Source of the DNA: JAFGKK01 sp049684495
Lineage (GTDB): Bacteria > Chloroflexota > Anaerolineae > Anaerolineales > RBG-16-64-43
Direction: 5' to 3'
Length of the DNA stretch: 10,208 bases
NCBI GenBank assembly: GCA_049684495.1
Contig: JBAVFZ010000338.1
Span: 1-10,208 of the forward strand
Below the pieces are notes generated by a model. That model saw only the letters and a program-made list of their open reading frames with translations, was not told the origin of the DNA and ran no database searches. Position numbers and translations under genes: made by a program. Below, in pieces: positions 1 to 6,988 of the stretch; the first letter of the stretch is position 1; the number at the start of each line of letters is the position of its first letter.

Positions 1-1520
1 ATATCGTACTTGGTCAGTTCATCGAGCATCAGGCGGGAACCGGCAAGGTTGTATTCCACCTGGGCGCTCTCCAGGTAGCGGCAAGCTTCCCGAATCCAAC
101 TGCCTTCCTCGAGGATCGATTGATGCATGGGTTCGGTTTGAAATCCGAGCGAGGAGGGAACGTCGGAAAACACCTTCGGGATGCGCAGCAGACCGAGGTA
201 GGCGTGGTTAAGGGAGGAGAAAGCGCTGTGATACCGTTCCAGGCCGGCCGAAACGAGCACGAGAGTCCGGCAATTCTTCTTGCTGTCCCAGATTTTATGG
301 TGCGCGAAGAACACCCCCAGTCGCCGGAATACCTCCGCATAGGCTTCCCGAAACGCGCCCGAGCGCTGGATCGGGGCGCCCACCCAGCGATCGCCTTCGG
401 CCAGCATATGGAAATCCACCGCCGTCATGCCGTGCATCACGGCGCATAAAATGCAGAATTCCTGCTCGGCGGGGGTCAGGACATGCCCCGTAAACCAGGA
501 TTGCCCGGAGCCGAACCGCGAGGCATACGGCAGGCGGCTGGTGCCGGTCAGATAACGGATGTGCGTGGCCAAGGCATGATAATCCGCCGGGTGCGGATCG
601 ATCTCCATCCCGAATAACGGCGTCTCGATGGTTTTCTGCAAGTCGAGGGTATCGATCGGGGTATGGAAGACCGCAGGACCGTCGATCGCCAGCGGCACCG
701 TCACCCCCCGCTCCCGGAACATCTGTGCAAGGCGGGAATGGAACCGGCGGATCAGGTATTCCTTGTATTCCACCCAGTCCATATACCAGGGAAGATCCCG
801 CTGCACGACTGCCTCACAGGATTTGGGCGGGACGATCTCGGAAGCGGCGTTGTATCTTCCGCCGTAGACGCCGTTCAACGTTTCGATGGAACCGTACTTC
901 TCATTTAGGAACTGCCGGTACAGGGCGATGGACTCGGGCGAATAATCCAGATCGTAGGCCTGGATGCGCCCCAGGAAGGCGGTTTCCCGGTTTACCTGGC
1001 AAAGGACGATCGGCCCTTCGGGATATTGACGCGGGTTGAGAATCGGCATCAACTGATCGAGGAACTTTGTGATTTCCTGGAACAGCTTTTCACTGGCGTA
1101 GGATGGTATGGCGACCGGCGGAAAAAACCGCGAGGAAACCGCCGGAGCGCCGGTCGAGGTCAGCGCCCAGACGGCGGGGTTGCGGATGACCCGCAAGGGG
1201 AACCCGCCGTACGGCATATCTTCATCTATGACCGGGCCCGGCCGGACGACCGTCAGTATTCCGAGTTCCTGGCAGAGGTCCAAGAATTTCGGGAGGCCCT
1301 TCTGGGGATTCCGCTCACCAAAATCGAATATGCCGGGGCCGGATTCATGAAGCCCCCAGGGGATGGGAATGGAGATGAGTTCGAAACCGAGTTCCTTGAT
1401 ATGTTCCAGGATCGTCCGCCATGCTTCCGGCGCATGGCGCCAGTAATGGACGGACCCGGAATAGAGGGGGATTTGACGTCCTTCCAGATACAATCCGTTG
1501 GATTCGATCCGGATAGCCAT
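1..1520 (-). CDS. GH35-like glycoside hydrolase (clan GH-A), C-terminus beyond window
   Basis: The reading frame is open from ATG at 1520 to the left edge (506 codons, no stop). The translation resembles beta-galactosidase family GH35. An early strand-helix region carries SGSVHYWRHAPEAW (about residues 19-32). Then come RPGPVIDEDMPYGGFP, matching the family's GPYICAEW..GGFP stretch, and IVLCQVNRE, matching the acid/base strand QVENE, which puts the acid/base Glu at residue 179. A later TAVDFHML stretch matches the family's NFYMFHGG. The Asn normally before the acid/base Glu is Arg178, and the usual nucleophile position falls on about Arg335 in PYASRFGSG, so activity is doubtful. There is no signal peptide, which suggests a cytoplasmic protein. 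The start is supported by GGAGAAGG 5 nt upstream and by family-like sequence from residue 9. A 185-nt gap separates it from the glycosyltransferase upstream; I see no convincing terminator or promoter there. Family assignment is fairly sure; substrate is unknown. Confidence 0.8.
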   Translation of the reverse strand, partial: MAIRIESNGLYLEGRQIPLYSGSVHYWRHAPEAWRTILEHIKELGFELISIPIPWGLHESGPGIFDFGERNPQKGLPKFLDLCQELGILTVVRPGPVIDEDMPYGGFPLRVIRNPAVWALTSTGAPAVSSRFFPPVAIPSYASEKLFQEITKFLDQLMPILNPRQYPEGPIVLCQVNRETAFLGRIQAYDLDYSPESIALYRQFLNEKYGSIETLNGVYGGRYNAASEIVPPKSCEAVVQRDLPWYMDWVEYKEYLIRRFHSRLAQMFRERGVTVPLAIDGPAVFHTPIDTLDLQKTIETPLFGMEIDPHPADYHALATHIRYLTGTSRLPYASRFGSGQSWFTGHVLTPAEQEFCILCAVMHGMTAVDFHMLAEGDRWVGAPIQRSGAFREAYAEVFRRLGVFFAHHKIWDSKKNCRTLVLVSAGLERYHSAFSSLNHAYLGLLRIPKVFSDVPSSLGFQTEPMHQSILEEGSWIREACRYLESAQVEYNLAGSRLMLDELTKYD

Positions 1521-1525
1521 ATAGT

Positions 1526-1533
1526 CCTTCTCC
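1526..1533 (-). promoter_or_regulatory. Strong ribosome binding site of the GH35-like gene
   Basis: On the minus strand GGAGAAGG lies 5 nt before the ATG at 1520. It is the best Shine-Dalgarno sequence in the window and fixes the start of the hydrolase gene. Confidence 0.7.
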
Positions 1534-1705
1534 ACTTTTAGAATACCCGATTCCCGGACGCCGTGCAATCGCAAACCCGGGGATAAACCGCCTTAATTAC
1601 CCCCGGAAAAGAATTTTTATTTGTTCTTTATCGGAAAGCGCCGAAGAGAAATGCGCCAGTCGGAGGGTCCGGAGTAAAAAACTGTATACGGCGCGGAAGG
1701 GGAGG

Positions 1706-2857
1706 TCAGGAACGAAGCATCTCCCGGAACAGGTCGAGGTATGCGGCGGCATACCGGTGTTCGGAGAAGGTTTCCCGCGCCGCAGCCGCGAGGCGCATCC
1801 GGTACGCGGCGGAATCGGTTTCCTCGCGCTGGGCAGCGTGCATGCTGGCGGCCAGTTCCGCCGCAGTCTGACTCCGGCCGTCGAATGGTTTCCCGGCCGG
1901 AAGCCCCAGGACCTCCTCCAACTCGCTGATCTGCGGGGTCCAGCCGACGACCGGAACGCCGCTGCAAAGCGCTTCCAGGACGGCGATGCTGAAGCCTTCC
2001 AGGCGGCTCGGGATGACGGCCAACCTGGCCTCGCTCAGCGTTTTCGCCAGGCCTTCCTGCGGAAGCTGGCCGAGCATCCGGACCGGAACTCCGTCGCGCG
2101 CCGCCTGCCGCACAAGCGCTTCATCCTCGCCCCGGCCGCATATGATCAGCGGCTCGGTCCATAAAGTCCGATCCGCGCGGTAGGCGTCCAGCAGCAGGTC
2201 GATCCCCTTCCGGCGGCGGACGGCGCCCACGAAGATAATCCCATGCCGGGATTGGTCCGGATCCAACGGCGCGCGGCAGAAGACGGGTGAAACCGGATAA
2301 TGGATGACGCGGGTGCGCTCCCTGGGAAATTGGGTTTTGGCGGCGATGTGTTCCCGGGCAGCCAGGGACGGAAAGACGAGCTGGTCATACGCGTCCAGGT
2401 TTTCGCCCGGTTCGCCGTGATGATGGGTGAGGACGAGATTGCCGCGCAACCGGAGCGCCCGGGCCAGCCGCGGGAACGGCCTGCGGGCCAGATGGTTATG
2501 GATGATGTCCGGACGGAACAACAGCACCTCGCGGCGCAATGCCGTCAGCGCGAAGGCATCATAGAAAATATTTTTAATCCCGGCCGGGAGCGGCCGCAGC
2601 CGCAGAACTGCCCATGGCAACCAGGGTAATTCCTTCCATCCCGGGATGTGCATCGCGGCGGCAACTTCCACAGCGCGGCCGGGCGCTACTTCCCATAACT
2701 CGCGCGCGCCAACGCCTTCCGGGATGGGCAGCACCTGGACGTCGTGCCCGCGCTCCGCCAGCAACCGGGTGAGCTGGAGCGCGGCGCGCGCCATCCCGCC
2801 CGCCGCCGGCGCGAGCGCTTCCGATTTCATCAGCGGATGGATCTGAAGTATGCGCAT
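1706..2857 (-). CDS. Family 4 glycosyltransferase (GT-B fold), third paralog
   Basis: This 383-residue protein is a retaining GT4-type glycosyltransferase, expected to move a sugar from a nucleotide-sugar donor to a growing glycan at the cytoplasmic face of the membrane. The N-terminal domain opens with RILQIHPLM and PAAGGMAR (about residues 2-24) and contains DIIHNH (117-122). The C-terminal donor domain has the loop GAVRRRKG (211-218) and the EX7E motif, EGFSIAVLE, with Glu287 and Glu295. It is the most diverged of three tandem paralogs: the two others have NPRAGGKSR where this one has APAAGGMAR, a glycine-rich loop that often touches donor phosphate or acceptor. Its ATG overlaps the TGA of the upstream gene by one base (TGATG), with GGAAGGA just before, so translation is coupled. 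Donor and acceptor cannot be read from sequence. Confidence 0.93.
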   Translation of the reverse strand: MRILQIHPLMKSEALAPAAGGMARAALQLTRLLAERGHDVQVLPIPEGVGARELWEVAPGRAVEVAAAMHIPGWKELPWLPWAVLRLRPLPAGIKNIFYDAFALTALRREVLLFRPDIIHNHLARRPFPRLARALRLRGNLVLTHHHGEPGENLDAYDQLVFPSLAAREHIAAKTQFPRERTRVIHYPVSPVFCRAPLDPDQSRHGIIFVGAVRRRKGIDLLLDAYRADRTLWTEPLIICGRGEDEALVRQAARDGVPVRMLGQLPQEGLAKTLSEARLAVIPSRLEGFSIAVLEALCSGVPVVGWTPQISELEEVLGLPAGKPFDGRSQTAAELAASMHAAQREETDSAAYRMRLAAAARETFSEHRYAAAYLDLFREMLRS

Positions 2858-4032
2858 CAGTCCTTCCCGCCTCCGAGCAGATCGGCGTAATGGCCGGCCG
2901 TTTCCCTGCCGTAGCGATCCATCGAAAACGCGGAACGCGCCAATCCGGAAAGCTCCATCCGCGACCGGTCCTCCAGCACCGGATCCTCCAGCGCGCGAAG
3001 CACGAGCGCCTCAAGCGTTTCCGCGGATTGATGCCGGGCATCGAACGCAAAGCCGACCGGTCTCTGCCACCATGCTTCGAGCTCCAGCACCTGGGGCGCC
3101 CAGCCGACCACCGGCGTCCCGCAGGTCAGCGCTTCCATCAGCGCGACCGAGAACCCTTCCATCCGGCTGGGGTTGACCAGGAGGATGCATTGGGAGACGA
3201 GTGTTTTTATTTCTTGAGCGGTTAACCGGCCGTGGAACACAACCGGCAGATTTTCTTTCGCCGCCAGCGCCTTGTACTTTTCCTCATCCGGACCGCTGCC
3301 GCACAGATGCAGCGGGTGCTTTCGCAGCCGTTCGTTCCGGCGGTACACCTCGAGCAATAAATCCACACCCTTGGCGTCCTTTAAATTCCCCACGTTGACA
3401 AGGCCGTCGCGTTCCCGCGCGGGCGGGATATCGCCGGTAAGAAAATCATCCGAGACCGGATAGTACAGTATCCGCGTTTTTTCTCTTGGAAACCCCGTTT
3501 GGCCGCAAACCTCGTCCTGCATCGCGCGGCTCAGGAAGATGATCCGGTCATACCCTTTCAGATTGGTGCCGATCCGGCCGGAATGATGGGTCAGGATGGC
3601 GGGCGGTTTCTTTCCCGCCAGGGGCAGCAGGACGGGAATATCGGATTCGGTCTGATGGCAATGCAGAATATCCGGCTTGAACCTTTCGATGGCGAGCCGA
3701 AGGCCTTCGAGGAAACATAAATCCTGAAAGAGCGTATGGCGGTCCGGTCCGGAAAATTTCGCCGACAATAGGCGCGCGGCGTCCGGGATCACATGCGAGA
3801 GCGCGGGAAGCGCGAGGGTCGGGAGGACCTCGGCGGGAACGGTCGGGGATGCGGCGAATTCGAGCGTCTCCCCCCAGATCCGTTCGGGCCAAGGATACAG
3901 CGAAACGGTATGACCCGCCTCGAGCAGGTAGCGGGTCAGCATCAGCGCGACTCGGGATTTTCCGCCCGCACGCGGATTAATCCGCTCCGAGCGGAGGTAG
4001 GTTTGGATCTGCAGGATGCGAAGGCGTTTCAT
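2857..4032 (-). CDS. Family 4 glycosyltransferase (GT-B fold), second paralog
   Basis: This 391-residue GT4-type glycosyltransferase has the same layout as its neighbours: RILQIQTYLRSERINPRAGGKSR near the N-terminus (split across residues 4-27), DILHCH (121-126), the donor-domain loop GNLKDAKG (215-222) and EX7E in EGFSVALME with Glu292 and Glu300. The frame stays open upstream to an ATG at 4140, but the extra 36 residues (rich in Pro, Ser, Arg and Gly) run through an inverted repeat and lack family similarity. I therefore start at 4032, where MKRLRILQI lines up with both paralogs. A purine-rich GAGGGGAGG lies about 10 nt before this ATG. The gene ends in a one-base overlap with the next glycosyltransferase. 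It probably adds one residue of the same glycan; specificity is unknown. Confidence 0.93.
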   Translation of the reverse strand: MKRLRILQIQTYLRSERINPRAGGKSRVALMLTRYLLEAGHTVSLYPWPERIWGETLEFAASPTVPAEVLPTLALPALSHVIPDAARLLSAKFSGPDRHTLFQDLCFLEGLRLAIERFKPDILHCHQTESDIPVLLPLAGKKPPAILTHHSGRIGTNLKGYDRIIFLSRAMQDEVCGQTGFPREKTRILYYPVSDDFLTGDIPPARERDGLVNVGNLKDAKGVDLLLEVYRRNERLRKHPLHLCGSGPDEEKYKALAAKENLPVVFHGRLTAQEIKTLVSQCILLVNPSRMEGFSVALMEALTCGTPVVGWAPQVLELEAWWQRPVGFAFDARHQSAETLEALVLRALEDPVLEDRSRMELSGLARSAFSMDRYGRETAGHYADLLGGGKD

Positions 4033-4042
4033 AATCCATCGG

Positions 4043-4133
4043 CCTCCCCTCACCCCGTCCATCGGCCAGCATGAGCAGGGAGCCTGTCCGGTGGTCTCCC
4101 GGGAAGGTGGCCGGAGGCCGGATGAGGGGAGAG
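4043..4133. repeat. Degenerate inverted repeat with nested inner hairpin between two glycosyltransferase genes
   Basis: The outer arms are 4043-4067 and 4109-4133. They share a perfect 8-bp core, TCCCCTCA (4045-4052) against TGAGGGGA (4123-4130), and matching ends CGGCC/GGCCG, with mismatches and at least one indel between them. Inside the 41-nt loop, GGGAG (4078-4082) can pair with CTCCC (4096-4100). It fills most of the 132-nt gap between the two genes and looks like an old extragenic palindromic repeat rather than a terminator, because no T-run follows it in the direction of transcription. Confidence 0.55.
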
Positions 4134-4164
4134 CTATCATTCCTTTATTGTGAATTGAATATCT

Positions 4165-5340
4165 TTAACCTTCTTCCAACACTTCCTCATACGCCAATAG
4201 ATTTTCGGTCGCATACCGTTCGATGGAGAAGAATTTCCTCGCGCGCGCGGCGAGCGTTTTCCGGTACGCGGTGGATCGGAATTCCTTCCGGTTGATCCAT
4301 TGGAGAACCGATCCGGCAAGGACGTCGGACGCGGATTGCGCGGGGTCGAATCCCAGCCCGCATTCCATCCGCAGCAGTTTCGCGGTCTCCTCGACCTGCG
4401 GCTTCCAGCCGACCACCGCCGTCCCGCAGCACATCGCTTCCGCAAGTGCCAGGCTGAATCCCTCCGCCGGGCTCGGGTTCACCAGCAATTCGGAGGCGAG
4501 CAATTCCTTGCGGACCGTTTCCGGTGAGACCCGCCCCAGGAACGTCGCCGGGACCTTGTGCTTCCGGGCAAAAGCTTCGAAGTGTTCCTGCTCCGGACCG
4601 ATCCCGCAGACCCGCAGCGGGATTTTGCGCAAGGCGGCGGATTTGGCATAGGCCGCCAGAAGATGCTGCAGCCCTTTATCGAGCCGCAATCCCCCGACGA
4701 AGAGAATGCCGCTCCGCCTTCCCGCGACGGGGACCGCCGGATCGGAGAAAACCCGTTCCACCGCCGGGCGGATCAGCCGCGAACGCTCGATCAGGGACGC
4801 GTCCCTGCCGCACACCAGGGTTCGCAGCGCCTCCGACGCGAAAATGATCCTGCGGTACGACTCCAGGTGCTGGCCGGCGGTGTGGGTGTGATGCGTAAGG
4901 AAAAGCGGGACTTTCAATCCGAGCGCGTGATACAGCGGAGGAAAATCGGAAAAAGACAGGTGGTTGTGAATGACATCGGGTTGAAAATCCCGGATCGCTT
5001 CGTTTAACCCGGCGAGGAACATCGAATCCATCCGGACCGAGTGCGCCGACCGGTCTTCCGCCGGCAGCCGCGCCGCCTTTAAGGTATATCCGGCCAGATC
5101 CTTCAACGCGGCGATGCGCGCCGTCGGGATCAGCCGGATGGGTTTGCCGGGATTGTCGAGCCAGTATGGTTTTTCCAGGATCGGTTCCGGGAACGGGAAA
5201 ATCGCCACCTCGTTTCCGCGGGCGGCGAACTCGCGCGAAAGCTGGAGCGACAGCCGCGATTTTCCGCCGGCGCGCGGGTTCATCCCCTCGCCCTTCAGGA
5301 AGGGATGAATCTGCATGATCCGAAATATGGTCTTGGTCAT
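4165..5340 (-). CDS. Family 4 glycosyltransferase (GT-B fold), first paralog
   Basis: This 391-residue GT4-type enzyme is the first of the three glycosyltransferase paralogs in transcription order. Visible marks are RIMQIHPFL and NPRAGGKSR near the N-terminus (about residues 7-29), DVIHNH (122-127), the loop GGLRLDKG (216-223) and EX7E in EGFSLALAE with Glu293 and Glu301. The ATG at 5340 has no recognisable Shine-Dalgarno; the sequence before it is T-rich (GGTTTTTTAAT). An in-frame ATG at 5316 (MQIHPFL) is a possible alternative but also lacks one. The gene follows a 295-nt non-coding stretch and is followed by a 132-nt spacer, so unlike its neighbours it may have its own promoter. Its role is presumably addition of one sugar to the exported glycan; the linkage is not predictable. 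Confidence 0.92.
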   Translation of the reverse strand: MTKTIFRIMQIHPFLKGEGMNPRAGGKSRLSLQLSREFAARGNEVAIFPFPEPILEKPYWLDNPGKPIRLIPTARIAALKDLAGYTLKAARLPAEDRSAHSVRMDSMFLAGLNEAIRDFQPDVIHNHLSFSDFPPLYHALGLKVPLFLTHHTHTAGQHLESYRRIIFASEALRTLVCGRDASLIERSRLIRPAVERVFSDPAVPVAGRRSGILFVGGLRLDKGLQHLLAAYAKSAALRKIPLRVCGIGPEQEHFEAFARKHKVPATFLGRVSPETVRKELLASELLVNPSPAEGFSLALAEAMCCGTAVVGWKPQVEETAKLLRMECGLGFDPAQSASDVLAGSVLQWINRKEFRSTAYRKTLAARARKFFSIERYATENLLAYEEVLEEG

Positions 5341-5430
5341 ATTAAAAAACCGTTGTTGAGAATGTCCTTACAGATCGGCTTTGATTCTGCCCAACCCCCC
5401 GCTCCGTTTTCATCCTAGAGCAACTGAATG

Positions 5431-5439
5431 ATTGTAACA
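5431..5439 (-). promoter_or_regulatory. Possible extended -10 promoter for the glycosyltransferase genes
   Basis: The minus strand reads TGTTACAAT, a TGn-TACAAT extended -10 one base away from the TATAAT consensus. No good -35 is seen at 16-18 nt spacing. Transcription from here would give a leader of roughly 85 nt before the ATG at 5340. This rests on pattern only. Confidence 0.25.
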
Positions 5440-5525
5440 AAAAGCACTTGGTCTTCATGGGGCTGGCACTTATCCCGAACATAAACAAAGACATGATTTT
5501 TTTATTCCGGGTGTTTAAGGTCAGT

Positions 5526-5586
5526 AACGCAAAGACGCCAAGGCGCAAAACTGAAAAATAACTTTGCGCCTCTGCGACTTTGCGTT
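5526..5586. repeat. CGCAAAG-type extragenic inverted repeat
   Basis: Two 24-nt arms, 5526-5549 and 5563-5586, match at 21 of 24 positions around a 13-nt AT-rich loop. Both ends carry AACGCAAAG and the inner ends carry GGCGCAAA. Just before it on the minus strand is CCACGGAGAAAAA (5590-5602). From memory this combination is a widespread intergenic repeat in many bacterial genomes; its origin and function are not established to my knowledge. It lies downstream of the WbqC-family gene and could slow or end transcription or protect the mRNA 3' end. It lacks the T-run of a standard terminator. Confidence 0.8.
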
Positions 5587-5608
5587 TAGCATTTTTCTCC
5601 GTGGAAAA

Positions 5609-5624
5609 GATATTTTAAAATATC
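5609..5624. repeat. Perfect 16-bp AT-rich palindrome
   Basis: GATATTTTAAAATATC is identical to its reverse complement. On the minus strand it lies 11 nt after the WbqC-family stop codon and is followed directly by TTTT. It could be a weak terminator or a protein-binding site, but an all-AT core forms only a weak RNA hairpin. Confidence 0.5.
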
Positions 5625-5635
5625 CAATTATGTTT

Positions 5636-6328
5636 TCAGGACGGAACACTATCCAACCGCCGGATCCCGTCCGGTCCCTCGTTCAGCAGTAGGTCGATGC
5701 TTGCCAATCCCGGAACGAATGGTGAAAACCTCTGGGGGTATTCCGGATGATGGAACTCATGGAACTCGACGCCGATCCCCGCGTCGGAAAACAACGATTG
5801 CTCGAGATAATCCCTGCCGCTCGGCCCGGAAAGGTAGACCGTGGCGCCGGTCTTTCGGCAAATATCCAGGAGCAACCCGCTTTTCTTCCCGGTGACGCCG
5901 AGCGTCGACGCCCTGCGGGTTGGCGTGGTGATGCCAAACGCACGCCATATCAGATCGATGAGCGCCAGATTCAGGTCGACCAGCTTCTGCCACGGGCGGA
6001 GCAGGAGCTCTTCCAGCACAGGCGCATAGGTTTTCCAGAACGGCGCGCGCGAATAATTCTGCAGGAGGGTCCGCCAGTACACTTCCGCCCAACGCACCCG
6101 GTTGTTAATTTCCACATCCAGGAAGGCCTGTCCGAACCGCCCCTTGAGCAGAACCGGGGCGGTGACCCAGGCCCAACCCTGCGGCGTGCGGATCCGGTTC
6201 CGGTTCTCGAAGTAATTCTTTTTAAATGCGACCGTGTCGAGAAATATGAATTCGTCGGCCTTGCGCGCCTTGTCGAGGTATCCGAGCCAGGGGAGATGCT
6301 CGGGCTGATGGATGGCAATGCGCGTCAT
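5636..6328 (-). CDS. WbqC-family protein
   Basis: This 230-residue protein matches the WbqC-like family along its whole length. The N-terminal signature is IAIHQPEHLPWLGYLDKARKAD split over residues 4-25, followed by FIFLDTV and the NRNRIRTPQGW stretch (43-52). The C-terminal signature is YLSGPSGRDYL (165-175), FHEFHHPEYPQRF (189-201) and the ending PGLASIDLLLNEGP. Members occur in O-antigen and other surface-glycan clusters; the biochemical role is not established as far as I know. No membrane segment or signal peptide is seen. It starts 3 nt after the stop of the PIG-L-type gene, with only weak ribosome-binding sequence (CTGAAG), so it is probably translated by coupling. Its place behind a methyltransferase and a deacetylase suggests work on an amino or modified sugar; this is inference. 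Confidence 0.93.
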   Translation of the reverse strand: MTRIAIHQPEHLPWLGYLDKARKADEFIFLDTVAFKKNYFENRNRIRTPQGWAWVTAPVLLKGRFGQAFLDVEINNRVRWAEVYWRTLLQNYSRAPFWKTYAPVLEELLLRPWQKLVDLNLALIDLIWRAFGITTPTRRASTLGVTGKKSGLLLDICRKTGATVYLSGPSGRDYLEQSLFSDAGIGVEFHEFHHPEYPQRFSPFVPGLASIDLLLNEGPDGIRRLDSVPS

Positions 6329-6331
6329 ACG

Positions 6332-6985
6332 TTACTTCAGGGCGAGATCCCACTGCCACCGAAGAGTTTCGTAGCACTCCGCGTGCGCCACTCCGATCTC
6401 ATACCCGCGGTGGACCCCGCGGGCGATCACCGCATCGAGCCAGATATCGCCGTATTTCTTGTATTGCGAGTCGTGCGCCAGGAGCGATTCGCGCTTGGCC
6501 TGGAGCGCTTCCGGCGAAACGGCCACATAGACCTGCGGACGGAAGGGGGAATACGAGCGGCCGGAGGGGGTCATCGGTTCATAGAAGAGGATCGAGTTGA
6601 AATACCGGCAGGCCGAGATCGAGGCGAGCGAGGTGGCGCGGTGGTCCTGGTGGGTGTCGTGCGGCCAATGGGTGAGGACCACATCCGGCTTGATTTTCCG
6701 CAACGGCACCTCGATCGCTTCCACTACGTGGAAATCGTACGGGATCTGCTTGGTGGGGAAATCCAGAATCTCCAGCTCCACGTTGCCGAGCTTGCGGGCC
6801 GCCGCCCTTCCTTCCACCATCGCCTGGTCGTCGGTGCGGAAAACCCGGCCGTCGAGATCGACATAATCCGAGTGGGAAAGGACGAGCATGTAGGTTTCCC
6901 AGCCCTTGGCGGCGGCCTCGGCCAGCGTTCCGCCGCAGCCGATTTCGATGTCGTCCAGATGCGCCCCGATCGCAAGGATCTTCAT
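6332..6985 (-). CDS. PIG-L/LmbE-type zinc-dependent deacetylase
   Basis: This 217-residue protein belongs to the PIG-L/LmbE superfamily, which removes acetyl groups from N-acetylated amino sugars and related compounds. The metal and catalytic motif AHLDDIEIGCGGT (residues 8-20) replaces the usual PHPDDE: His9 and Asp12 should bind zinc and Asp11 is the expected base. The variation Pro to Leu inside the motif, and Ile in place of the final Glu, do not remove ligands. The second motif THQDH (111-115) supplies the third histidine ligand. The protein has the usual length and no signal peptide, so it should act in the cytoplasm. It begins 3 nt after the methyltransferase stop with GGAAAGGA upstream, and is 3 nt from the WbqC-family gene. 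It probably deacetylates an N-acetyl sugar of the exported glycan or its precursor; the substrate cannot be read from sequence. Confidence 0.93.
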   Translation of the reverse strand: MKILAIGAHLDDIEIGCGGTLAEAAAKGWETYMLVLSHSDYVDLDGRVFRTDDQAMVEGRAAARKLGNVELEILDFPTKQIPYDFHVVEAIEVPLRKIKPDVVLTHWPHDTHQDHRATSLASISACRYFNSILFYEPMTPSGRSYSPFRPQVYVAVSPEALQAKRESLLAHDSQYKKYGDIWLDAVIARGVHRGYEIGVAHAECYETLRWQWDLALK

Positions 6986-6988
6986 CGG

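Larger units (their letters stand above)
5341..5635. other. Non-coding stretch between WbqC-family gene and first GT4 gene
   Basis: This stretch of 295 nt contains no convincing gene. It is visibly more AT-rich than the flanking genes. It holds a 24-bp inverted repeat (5526-5586), an AT-rich palindrome (5609-5624) and a possible extended -10 promoter (5431-5439). A 68-codon open frame across most of it on the minus strand includes one arm of the repeat and resembles no family I know. Confidence 0.6.

Noticed and set aside
1026..1541. A 171-codon open frame on the plus strand opposite the GH35-like gene
   Set aside because: The minus strand here gives a continuous family-like protein of 506 codons with a strong ribosome binding site. 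The plus frame is a shadow of it.
1521..1705. Terminator between the last GT4 gene and the GH35-like gene
   Set aside because: I found no GC-rich hairpin followed by a T-run on the minus strand in this 185-nt gap; only a short AT-rich patch around 1605-1640.
4033..4140. N-terminal extension of the second GT4 gene to an ATG at 4140
   Set aside because: The extra 36 codons run through an inverted repeat and have no counterpart in the two paralogs, which begin directly at the RI-QI stretch.
5342..5548. A 68-codon minus-strand open frame in the gap before the first GT4 gene
   Set aside because: It starts within one arm of an inverted repeat, has no family resemblance and no good ribosome binding site. 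The region is visibly non-coding.
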